NCBI GenBank assembly: GCA_018813975.1
Contig: JAHJAQ010000008.1
Span: 1-6,449, forward strand
Source: Microcaldota archaeon
Lineage (GTDB): Archaea; Iainarchaeota; Iainarchaeia; Iainarchaeales; JAGVWC01
Length of the DNA: 6,449 nucleotides
Direction of reading: 5' to 3'
A program made the translations under genes and the position numbers. The notes beneath the pieces were generated by a model. It worked only from the letters and a program-made list of their open reading frames with translations. It was not told the DNA's origin and ran no database searches. This document shows, in pieces, positions 1 through 5,083 of this stretch; the first letter of the stretch is position 1; each line of letters opens with the position of its first letter.

Positions 1-103
1 GTCGCCTGGCAGCTGGATTTCCCAACCACTTTTCAATGAACGACATCATTTGTTCAGTGTATTCTTTGGCCTCATTCTCGGTGTTTTCTAATTTATACAC
101 CAA
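1..103 (-). CDS. Partial unrecognised reading frame running off the left edge
   Basis: The minus strand is open in one frame from about position 190 to the window edge, and its later part reads like protein: from position 103 it gives LVYKLENTENEAKEYTEQMM followed by SFIEKWLGNPAARR. This is a charged, helical-looking stretch with no family I recognise. There is no ATG before the Met-Met pair. The plausible starts are TTG at 103-101 or GTG at 100-98, preceded by a G-rich stretch (AAGGGGG) about 8-11 bases upstream that could pair weakly with 16S rRNA. It follows the small basic-protein gene on the same strand after roughly 80 bases, so it may be the next gene of that cluster. The 3' end is outside the window. 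It may also be only a chance open frame; the start is a guess. Confidence 0.35.
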   Translation of the reverse strand, partial: MVYKLENTENEAKEYTEQMMSFIEKWLGNPAARR

Positions 104-138
104 GCAAAAAACCCCCTTTTGCTGAAAGAAATTAACGC

Positions 139-182
139 CCCTGTTAACCTTAAAAAACCTCTTTTTTAGAGTAGAAAAAGAA
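139..182 (-). terminator. T-rich 3' region with A6-GAGG-T6 inverted repeat
   Basis: Immediately after the TAA of the small basic-protein gene, the minus strand has a CTTTTTCT tract and then AAAAAAGAGGTTTTTT, a perfect A:T stem with a GAGG loop. Archaeal transcription often stops at oligo-T tracts, so this could terminate the metG-phosphatase-small protein unit. The stem is only A:T pairs and the composition is AT-rich generally, so the assignment is tentative. The GAGGT core could alternatively be a Shine-Dalgarno, but no start codon sits at the right distance downstream. Confidence 0.25.
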
Positions 183-389
183 TTATTTGATTATTTTTCG
201 TTCTCGCAATGCTTGCCAGACTTTTTCTGGGGTTACATGGTTTCGTTGGGCTTCTGTGGCAATCATTTCACTAGTTAGGGTGTTAGTTCTTTCAAGGGCC
301 CTAATTAGATTTCCTGCGGCCATGTTTACATGGGCTTTTTCTTGGCCCGGGCCTTTAAATTTTCCTTTGTTTGCTCTTTTTCCAGGCAT
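183..389 (-). CDS. Small basic protein, possibly nucleic-acid binding (hypothetical)
   Basis: This 68-residue protein has two parts. Residues 1-18 form a Lys/Gly-rich basic tail (MPGKRANKGKFKGPGQEK) that looks disordered. Residues about 20-66 look helical, with a winged-helix-like pattern in which SEMIATEAQ, then VTPEKVWQALRER and a final KIIK resemble the second and third helices and the wing of a small HTH domain. I do not recognise a named family. It begins with ATG 20 bases after the phosphatase stop codon, so the two are probably co-transcribed. No strong Shine-Dalgarno is visible at ordinary spacing; AAGGATGA lies somewhat far upstream. The stop is TAA, followed by a T-rich stretch. A DNA- or RNA-associated role is inference from charge and helix pattern only. 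Confidence 0.7.
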   Translation of the reverse strand: MPGKRANKGKFKGPGQEKAHVNMAAGNLIRALERTNTLTSEMIATEAQRNHVTPEKVWQALRERKIIK

Positions 390-409
390 TAGAAAATCTT
401 CATCCTTCT

Positions 410-949
410 TTATTTTAATTCTATTGGTTTTTTTTGGATTTCAAAAGTGCTAACAGTTCCAGTAGGAATATTTGGAATTTTTTCCATGTGTGTGGCCGGT
501 TCTTGTTGTATAATCGTAATCAATGCTTTGCTAATGCCATTGTGCCCTATAAACAAAACTGTTTCATGAGGGAATTGTTGTAGTGCTTGTTGTATGATTT
601 TTCGCGCGCGTTCTCGCATGCTTTCTCGGCTTTCCAGTTCTTTTGGTCTATTAACCCAATCAATATTCTTGCCACTTTTACCCGTTAAAGAACCAGCATC
701 TGCTTCGCGTAATTCTGTTACAAAAAAAACAGGTGTTTTTGGGTGAAAACGTGCAATGGTTTGGGTAGTTTCTTTTGCACGTGTCAAATCACTGGAAAAA
801 ATAGCCGCGATTTTTTCGTTCTTAAGTTTTTGTGCCAGTTTTTCGGCTTCTTCTATTCCTTTTGTGGATAATTTTCCTGGTAAGTGTCCTTGCATAATTC
901 CTTTTTGATTTTCAATGGTTTCGCCGTGTCGCACTAGCAATAGTTTCAT
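410..949 (-). CDS. Histidine phosphatase (phosphoglycerate mutase-like) family protein
   Basis: The 179-residue product belongs to the histidine phosphatase superfamily (branch 1, cofactor-independent-phosphatase/dPGM-like fold). The N-terminal signature LLVRHGET places the phospho-accepting His at residue 8 with Arg7 beside it. SSDLTRAKETTQ supplies the second phosphate-pocket Arg (57), LREADAGSLTGK the acid (Glu82), and FIGHNG the second His (136). All four core catalytic residues are present, and the length is normal for a compact single-domain member. Members remove phosphate from small metabolites, nucleotides or cofactor precursors; the substrate cannot be told from this sequence. It is a soluble cytoplasmic protein with no signal peptide. 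It lies 66 bases downstream of metG and 20 bases upstream of the small basic-protein gene, all on the same strand. ATG start; weak AGGCGA upstream. TAA stop. Confidence 0.92.
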   Translation of the reverse strand: MKLLLVRHGETIENQKGIMQGHLPGKLSTKGIEEAEKLAQKLKNEKIAAIFSSDLTRAKETTQTIARFHPKTPVFFVTELREADAGSLTGKSGKNIDWVNRPKELESRESMRERARKIIQQALQQFPHETVLFIGHNGISKALITIIQQEPATHMEKIPNIPTGTVSTFEIQKKPIELK

Positions 950-1015
950 GGTATTCGCCTATTTTAATGGTTTGAATGCTCGTTTTTCATTCCTTCGTCC
1001 TTTTTTATTTTACTT

Positions 1016-2521
1016 CTATTTTTCTTTGGCTAGTTCTTTTTCGTCGATTTTGGAAAACAAGATGGGTCCTTTTTTCACGGTTGTTTTTTCGAGCAAACCC
1101 AGTTTGGCTTCTTTCAATAAGCCTTTTTTCACGCCAATTTGCGCATTAATTTTTTCGCTGGTGTTGGGGATAAAAGGTTCTAATAAAATAGCAATTACGC
1201 GTAATGCATCCACTAAATTGTATAAAATAATGGTTGCTTTTTGTTCACTTTGTTCCCATGGTTTTTGATCGTTAACGTACTTGTTACAAGCGGAAACAAA
1301 ACCAAAGATTTCGCGTAAGGCGAGGTGAAAGGAAAAATCATCCATTAATTGGCTTATTTTGTCCAATTCCAATTGTTTTTCGAGATCACTGCTGGTTTTT
1401 TGCTTGGAAACCTTTCCTCCAAGCTTTTTTTCCGTGAGGGCAATGGTTCGATTCAATAAATTCCCCAACTCATTTGCGAGTTCGTTGTTTACACGTGATT
1501 GTAAGGTGGTTAAAGAAAAAACACCGTCTTGTCCGAATGGGATTTCGCGGAGTAGGAAATAGCGCAAGGAATCTGCTCCAAATTGTTCTGCTAGTTTTTT
1601 AGGATCGATTACCTCGCCGGCTGATTTGCTCATCTTGTCTCCCACATCGGTATTGATAAATCCGTGTGAAATCACGCGAGGTAATTCTATCTCTGCCGAC
1701 AGTAATAATGACCACCAAATAACGGTGTGATGCCATACAATATCCCGCCCAATTACATGGGCATCGGAGGGCCAAAACTCTTTAAATTTTTGGTTAGGAT
1801 AATCAATAGTGGTTAGATAGTTCACGAGTGCATCCATCCAAACGAAAAAAACGTGTTTTTTGTCAAGTGGAAATGGAATGCCCCACTTTAGAGACCGGCG
1901 ACTGACGCTCAGATCGCGTAATGGTTGTTCTAAACGTGCCAGTATTTCGTTTCTTCTCTCTACTGGCCAAAGCAAGTCGGTTTTTTTGAGTGACTCTATT
2001 AGTTTTGTCTGGTATTTGGACATTCTAAAAAAATAGCTTTCTTCCTTTAAGGTTTGCAAAGGTTTGTGGTGAACGGGGCAGTTGTTTCCTTTCTCTATTT
2101 CGTGGGGGGTGTAATAGGTTTCACAGTCCACGCAGTATAATCCTTGATATTCCCCTTTGTAAATATCTCCTTTTTCATTTATCTTTTTGAAAATCTGATA
2201 AACTACTTTTCTGTGTCGTTCTTCCGTGGTTTTGATAAAATCGTTAAACGAAATGTTGTAGTTCGTACAAAGTTGTCGATAATGCGGTTCCATAGAGGCC
2301 ACAAATTTTGGAGGATCTAAACCCGCTCTTTTTGCGTTTTCTGCAATCTTTTGACCATGACAATCCAAGCCAGTGCTGAAATGAACTTTTTCTCCTTTTA
2401 AGCGATGCCAACGAGCAATGACATCTGCGCAAATCTTTTCATAAAGGTGGCCTGCGTGAGGAAGCCCGCTTGGGTAATCGATTGCCGTACTTACAAAAAA
2501 TTTTTTCAACTCTAATCGCAC
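1016..2521 (-). CDS. metG: Methionyl-tRNA synthetase, short single-zinc form
   Basis: This class I aminoacyl-tRNA synthetase charges tRNA-Met with methionine. The Rossmann catalytic core carries the HIGH-type motif as PHAGH (residues 21-25) and KMSKS at 296-300. A zinc knuckle is formed by Cys130, Cys133, Cys148 and His151, the Cys3His arrangement known from the Thermus enzyme, rather than the two four-Cys knuckles of typical archaeal enzymes. The alpha-helical anticodon domain follows (about 330-470). At 501 residues it lacks the C-terminal EMAPII-like tRNA-binding domain. The usual TGxDEHG reads TGLDCHG, with Cys54 in place of Glu. The ORF begins with GTG at 2521, but TTG at 2509-2507 is a serious alternative: it gives the family-like start MKKFFVSTAIDYPSG and has AGGTG nine bases upstream. 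The first bases are overlapped out of frame by the endonuclease remnant. TAG stop. Confidence 0.96.
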   Translation of the reverse strand: MRLELKKFFVSTAIDYPSGLPHAGHLYEKICADVIARWHRLKGEKVHFSTGLDCHGQKIAENAKRAGLDPPKFVASMEPHYRQLCTNYNISFNDFIKTTEERHRKVVYQIFKKINEKGDIYKGEYQGLYCVDCETYYTPHEIEKGNNCPVHHKPLQTLKEESYFFRMSKYQTKLIESLKKTDLLWPVERRNEILARLEQPLRDLSVSRRSLKWGIPFPLDKKHVFFVWMDALVNYLTTIDYPNQKFKEFWPSDAHVIGRDIVWHHTVIWWSLLLSAEIELPRVISHGFINTDVGDKMSKSAGEVIDPKKLAEQFGADSLRYFLLREIPFGQDGVFSLTTLQSRVNNELANELGNLLNRTIALTEKKLGGKVSKQKTSSDLEKQLELDKISQLMDDFSFHLALREIFGFVSACNKYVNDQKPWEQSEQKATIILYNLVDALRVIAILLEPFIPNTSEKINAQIGVKKGLLKEAKLGLLEKTTVKKGPILFSKIDEKELAKEK

Positions 2522-2792
2522 CTTTTTCAGTTGCTTGGTTTCGCTCCACTATATTTTCTATTGCAAGTTTTATATCTTTAATCTTATTAGGGTGTCTTGA
2601 AAACTGAGCTAGTTTTTTGAGTAATTTGGGCAATTCTGATTTTTTGTGGAGGGATAGGGTATAGTATGGCCCATTATGGCCATAGCCATCTTTTCCAACA
2701 TATTTTTGGTGAGGGCTGGAGGTTATTTTTGGCGTTGGAATTCCAAATCTCTTCAAGGCGGATTTAATCTTTTCTAGGATGTCCAAATTCAT
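2439..2792 (-). CDS. LAGLIDADG endonuclease, C-terminal fragment
   Basis: This frame carries the second half of a LAGLIDADG homing endonuclease. ATG at 2792 opens 117 codons, but the meaningful frame enters upstream from about 2870, where it reads PFLAGFSDAEGTIRIYN, an almost canonical second LAGLIDADG motif with catalytic Glu. The part from MNLDILEKIKSALKRFGIP onward matches the usual continuation of the family: a helix, then a strand-rich DNA-binding face with GPYYTLSLHKKSELPKLL. The ATG overlaps the TGA of the N-terminal fragment (ATGA), so isolated restart is possible, but the product would lack the catalytic motif. The last 27 residues, from GAIRVEKIF to the TGA, are metG sequence read in another frame and are unlikely to be native endonuclease. 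Probably part of a pseudogene, or the product of frameshifting from the upstream fragment. Confidence 0.75.
   Translation of the reverse strand: MNLDILEKIKSALKRFGIPTPKITSSPHQKYVGKDGYGHNGPYYTLSLHKKSELPKLLKKLAQFSRHPNKIKDIKLAIENIVERNQATEKGAIRVEKIFCKYGNRLPKRASSRRPPL
2518..2523 (-). repeat. AGGTGC direct repeat, metG-proximal copy
   Basis: AGGTGC occurs here just before the metG start region and again at 3529-3534 upstream of the endonuclease gene, bracketing about 1 kb that contains essentially the whole endonuclease. Here it could also act as the Shine-Dalgarno for a TTG start of metG at 2509. A 6-base match can occur by chance. Confidence 0.35.
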
Positions 2793-3490
2793 ATTTCCAA
2801 GCGCAAAGAGGGCCCGTTTGTTGTAAATTCGGATTGTTCCTTCAGCATCTGAAAACCCAGCAAGAAAAGGAAAAAATGTTTGTGCATTGCTGAAAACCCA
2901 CGGGCTTCTTCTTTTGGAAGCAAAAAAGAAAAAGACTCATCTAAACCTGCCTGCATATTAATCTTTCCTTTTTCGGTTTTCTTTTTCCAAACTTTGCAAT
3001 ATGCATTGAAAAGTGATTCAAACAATCTAACCTGCGCGTTTATAGTTGTTCCTGTTTTGACTTGAATAGTTCTGCTCTTTGGCCCGTTTTTTGTGACATT
3101 TAAATCTCCAATCCGAAAACCGATTAGGTATGCTTTATCAACCAGCGAATTAGAAAATGGCTTCTTGTTTGAAATGTGTGATTCCGCAATATCTCTGATT
3201 GGAATATTCCCTTCTTTGAGTTTTCGATAAATTGTGCTGCGTGGAATGCTTAGTAATTTTCCAATCCTTCGAGTAGAAAGCGTTTGATTCCAGTATAACT
3301 CCTGTAACTGCCTTTTTGCTAAAGGAACCTTATATCGTTCACGAACGGGAATGTTAAACTGGTGTAGTCGCTTCCATACTGTTGCTTGACAACAACCAAC
3401 CACTTCGGCAATTTCATAAGTAGTCATTTTTTTAGTCGAATATAGTTGGGCTAGCTCTTCTCGTGAAAGTCTAATTGTGTTCTTACTCAT
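2789..3490 (-). CDS. HTH-LAGLIDADG homing endonuclease, N-terminal fragment (frameshifted)
   Basis: From ATG at 3490 the frame gives 233 codons. Residues about 8-50 and 56-100 are two helix-turn-helix units (TTYEIAEVVGCCQATVWKRL and STRRIGKLLSIPRSTIYRKL). The first LAGLIDADG motif follows as YLIGFRIGDL (121-130, catalytic Asp129), and then strands such as RTIQVKTGTTINAQVRLFES. Sense is lost after His205-Phe-Phe. The remaining residues to the TGA at 2789 are out-of-frame reading of the second motif, which continues in the -1 frame. Joined, the protein would be 350 residues with two motifs, a normal monomeric size. The open frame extends upstream to a GTG at 3532, but ATG at 3490 starts just before the first HTH and is preferred. 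Such proteins cut long DNA sites to spread their own gene; the HTH units probably add DNA specificity. It is a free-standing gene, as no intron or intein is visible. Confidence 0.85.
   Translation of the reverse strand: MSKNTIRLSREELAQLYSTKKMTTYEIAEVVGCCQATVWKRLHQFNIPVRERYKVPLAKRQLQELYWNQTLSTRRIGKLLSIPRSTIYRKLKEGNIPIRDIAESHISNKKPFSNSLVDKAYLIGFRIGDLNVTKNGPKSRTIQVKTGTTINAQVRLFESLFNAYCKVWKKKTEKGKINMQAGLDESFSFLLPKEEARGFSAMHKHFFLFLLGFQMLKEQSEFTTNGPSLRLEI
2868..2876 (-). other. Frameshift site: T TTT TTC slippery heptamer between endonuclease halves
   Basis: On the minus strand the zero frame reads CAT TTT TTC CTT. The seven bases TTTTTTC (2876-2870) have the X XXY YYZ phase of a -1 slippery site. 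A one-base backward slip gives CCT TTT CTT GCT GGG, which is P-F-L-A-G, the beginning of the second LAGLIDADG motif. Restoring one T to the T run gives the same protein. The only nearby stem is a 5-bp TTCAG/CTGAA hairpin (2841-2853), 16 bases away, which is weak support for programmed shifting. Confidence 0.6.
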
Positions 3491-3528
3491 AAAGAAGGTA
3501 TGACGGGGTGATAGAAAACTATTTTGAG

Positions 3529-3535
3529 GCACCTC
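3529..3535 (-). promoter_or_regulatory. Orphan Shine-Dalgarno GAGGTG with AGGTGC repeat copy
   Basis: GAGGTG (3535-3530) is a full match to the archaeal anti-Shine-Dalgarno. No start codon lies at the usual 5-10 bases downstream: the endonuclease ATG is about 40 bases away, and the GTG at 3532 is inside the motif itself. It shares AGGTGC with the sequence before metG at 2518-2523. I infer it was the original metG ribosome binding site, separated from its gene by the inserted endonuclease. Confidence 0.35.
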
Positions 3536-3557
3536 ATTGCCGGTAAAACAACGAAAA

Positions 3558-3899
3558 CTAAAGGGTTAAAAGCCCAATAAAGTGTAGTGCAAATCCATAC
3601 GCCAAGAACATGAACGTACTAATCCCTACTTTTTGTCTGCGGGTTAATCGCAATCCTTTTAGGGCCGTGGAAATTTTGTGATTGTTTTCTTGTAAGTGTC
3701 CTAATACTCCAATAAGGGCGCCTGCACTGGTTATTACTAAGCCACATAGTTGATAGCTTCGAGCAATGGAATATTCTAATCCAAAAAAGATAAAGAAAAA
3801 AGCAATGGATAACATTAGCATGGAAACAAAAGGAGGTGCCACGTTTAGAATCGCGTTTTTGAATGGCATTTCGTATTGTGCGTGTTTTCTTTTGGGCAT
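3558..3899 (-). CDS. Small integral membrane protein, three predicted helices
   Basis: The 113-residue product is unrecognised but is clearly a membrane protein. A basic N-terminus (MPKRKHAQYE) is followed by hydrophobic segments at about residues 22-46 (PPFVSMLMLSIAFFFIFFGL), 49-69 (YQLCGLVITSAGALIGVLGHL) and 90-112 (VGISTFMFLAYGFALHFIGL). The second and third are joined by a basic loop (KGLRLTRRQK). By the positive-inside rule the N-terminus and that loop should face the cytoplasm. The ATG start has a good archaeal Shine-Dalgarno (GGTGA) seven bases upstream, which overlaps the end of the upstream DUF5668-like frame, so the two are probably one operon. Downstream lies the endonuclease insertion and then metG. 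TAG stop. The function is unknown. Confidence 0.8.
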   Translation of the reverse strand: MPKRKHAQYEMPFKNAILNVAPPFVSMLMLSIAFFFIFFGLEYSIARSYQLCGLVITSAGALIGVLGHLQENNHKISTALKGLRLTRRQKVGISTFMFLAYGFALHFIGLLTL

Positions 3900-3906
3900 T
3901 TTTTAC

Positions 3907-4125
3907 TCACCTTATTTTGCGTTCGAGTGCGCCTAAAAAAACCCATAATCCAATTAGAATAATCACGCTAGGTCAGAATGGAATGGTATACTTCCACCAT
4001 TTCATTTCATTTCCCAGCCAAACAATTCCTGTGATAATAATGAGTAAGCCGAGTAGGATTCCAAACCAACCGCCCTTTCCACAGCCATTCCACATCCAAA
4101 TTCCTTCTTTTTGCTTCATTTCCAT
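3907..4125 (-). pseudogene. Small LiaF/DUF5668-like membrane protein interrupted by in-frame TGA
   Basis: From ATG at 4125 (or 4119) the frame gives 50 residues: a short Trp/Gly-rich head, then a helix (WFGILLGLLIIITGIVWLGN) and KWWKYTIPF, ending in TGA at 3975-3973. Directly after that stop the same frame continues PSVIILIGLWVFLGALERK and ends with TGA at 3909-3907. Small two-helix proteins of the LiaI/LiaF (DUF5668) type commonly have a WP-x-x-x-I-L-I-G-L-W pattern at exactly this point, so the stop replaces the expected Trp (TGG to TGA). The restored protein would be 72 residues with two helices, ending seven bases before the next gene's ATG. Possibilities are a nonsense mutation, a sequencing error, or a genuine one-helix protein. 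It is the first gene of the minus-strand cluster, and only a weak ribosome site is visible. Confidence 0.6.
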
Positions 4126-4195
4126 TGAAAATCCTAGTATTATTTTCGCTCCCAGCTTAAAAAAACTATTCTTTGTCAGGTTTTTTTTTCGATAG

Positions 4196-4203
4196 CTTTA
4201 AAT
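4196..4203 (+). promoter_or_regulatory. TATA-like box for the KaiC-kinase operon
   Basis: CTTTAAAT lies in the divergent intergenic region, preceded by purine-containing CGATAG where a BRE would sit. The usual archaeal spacing of about 25 bases puts the transcript start near 4222-4225, which is the first base of the strong hairpin at 4225-4247. The central TTTAAA is palindromic, so it could in principle serve either strand. No equally convincing box was found for the divergent minus-strand gene; the T-rich stretch around 4154-4163 is the best weak candidate. Confidence 0.35.
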
Positions 4204-4224
4204 CTTATTCTTTCTTTTTATTAA

Positions 4225-4277
4225 CCAGCCTTTTGAAAAAAGGCTGGCGAAAAAAGCTTCGCTTGCCCTTTGGGCAA
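4225..4277 (+). other. Row of compact hairpins in the 5' leader of the KaiC-like gene
   Basis: Three small hairpins lie almost end to end. CCAGCCTTTT (4225-4234) pairs perfectly with AAAAGGCTGG (4238-4247) around a GAA loop. GCGAA (4247-4251) pairs with TTCGC (4258-4262). TTGCCC (4263-4268) pairs perfectly with GGGCAA (4272-4277) around TTT. They end 34 bases before the ATG and leave the Shine-Dalgarno free. No T run follows on either strand, so they are not simple terminators. A structured leader affecting RNA stability or translation, or a small dispersed repeat, are both possible. Confidence 0.55.
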
Positions 4278-4311
4278 TTGTTTTAAAGGATAGCAAAAGA
4301 GAGGTTTTTTG

Positions 4312-5040
4312 ATGGTAGAACGCGTTCCAACCGGAATTAAGGGTTTTGATGTCTTGGTGGAAGGGGGCTTGCCAAAAGGATCCGCAAGCTTGGTAGCAGG
4401 AACGCCTGGAACCGGTAAAACCATTTTTTGTTTGCAAGCATTGTACAATAATGCGTTGGCTGGAAAGAATTGTTTGTTTGTTTCTTTCGAGCAATCAGCG
4501 CCAGAACTAAAAGCCCAAATGGAACAGTTTGGATGGGATTTTAACAAAGCACAGCCCGGCTTCAAGTTATTAGCAACCAATTATAATGATCCTTCTTTTT
4601 TTTCACACTTATTAACGGAAGTAAAATCTCGAAAATTAGATGTTATTGCCATTGATTCTTTGGCTTCGGTTATTATTGATCCGTTCGAAGTTTTTGGGAG
4701 ACCCGATTTTGGATTAATGAAACTCTTAAAACAAGGTGCGAACTTGCCTATTGATGTAAACGCACTTAGCAGACTAAAAGTCAAAAGAGTGATTGACAGC
4801 GTAAAATCTTCTGGCGCTACTTCATTATTAACCGGGGAAGTAGTGAGGGGCGGACAAGGCGGTTATTCAAGGGACACGATTTCCGATTTTTTGGCAGACG
4901 CGATTATTGTATTACAACACAATCCAACAGCCGGTGTTACCAATCGAACCCTTACCTTGGAAAAAATGCGGTTAACCAAAATTGATGATTTAATCCATCC
5001 CATTCAAATTTCTTCCCAAGGCATTAAAATCGAAAGCTAA
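4312..5040 (+). CDS. KaiC-like RecA-superfamily ATPase, single domain
   Basis: This 242-residue protein is a single KaiC/RadA-like P-loop ATPase domain. It opens with RVPTGIKGFDVLVEGGLPKG, the typical KaiC-family entry. Walker A is GTPGTGKT (residues 30-37), Glu60 in LFVSFEQS is the likely catalytic acid (the second Glu of KaiC's EE pair is Gln61), and Walker B is LDVIAIDS with Asp115. The C-terminal part (SRDTISDFLADAIIVLQHN, then LEKMRLTKID) matches the family's end. Archaeal members are thought to act in signalling, motility or DNA-linked processes; this one has no second domain to indicate which. ATG at 4312 is chosen over the in-frame TTG just before it because AGAGGT lies seven bases upstream. 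It heads a plus-strand cluster, followed after 43 bases by the predicted kinase. TAA stop. Confidence 0.93.
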   Translation: MVERVPTGIKGFDVLVEGGLPKGSASLVAGTPGTGKTIFCLQALYNNALAGKNCLFVSFEQSAPELKAQMEQFGWDFNKAQPGFKLLATNYNDPSFFSHLLTEVKSRKLDVIAIDSLASVIIDPFEVFGRPDFGLMKLLKQGANLPIDVNALSRLKVKRVIDSVKSSGATSLLTGEVVRGGQGGYSRDTISDFLADAIIVLQHNPTAGVTNRTLTLEKMRLTKIDDLIHPIQISSQGIKIES

Positions 5041-5049
5041 AAAAAAAAC

Positions 5050-5060
5050 GATTTTTATGC
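5050..5060 (+). promoter_or_regulatory. Possible internal TATA box before the kinase gene
   Basis: An A run followed by CGATTTTTATG lies just after the ATPase stop codon. Its centre is about 28 bases before the ATG at 5084, the spacing expected for a leaderless archaeal transcript, and there is no Shine-Dalgarno before either candidate start. The region is AT-rich throughout, so this could be coincidence. Confidence 0.3.
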
Positions 5061-5083
5061 TCTTGTTTTACTTGGTTTTTAAT

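Noticed and set aside
187..453. Plus-strand frame antisense to the small basic protein and phosphatase, and similar frames at 915-1268 and 1359-1562
   Set aside because: Shadows of well-supported minus-strand genes; no ribosome site or conserved motif.
950..1015. Seven-codon ORF between metG and the phosphatase gene
   Set aside because: Too short, no conserved feature, and no clear link to the phosphatase start.
2841..2853. TTCAG/CTGAA hairpin as a frameshift stimulator
   Set aside because: Only five base pairs, with a 16-base spacer, longer than the usual 5-9 bases; it lies within codons of the conserved motif and may be chance.
2439..3540. Endonuclease as part of an intron or intein within metG
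   Set aside because: metG is continuous from its N-terminal motif region through KMSKS to the stop, and no splice-motif residues or split exon upstream of the endonuclease are visible.
3973..3975. TGA as selenocysteine or genome-wide Trp codon
   Set aside because: No SECIS-like structure was seen. The expected residue is Trp, not Cys; all Trp codons in metG are TGG, and reading through the next TGA gives an implausible extension of over 90 codons across the neighbouring gene.
3863..4195. 110-codon plus-strand frame
   Set aside because: It lies antisense to the small membrane-protein genes; its Pro/Phe-rich composition is what antisense of helical membrane codons gives.
4198..4580. Two open minus-strand frames opposite the start of the KaiC-like gene
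   Set aside because: They lie antisense to a clear ATPase domain with intact Walker motifs, and their translations show no recognisable motif or sensible start context.
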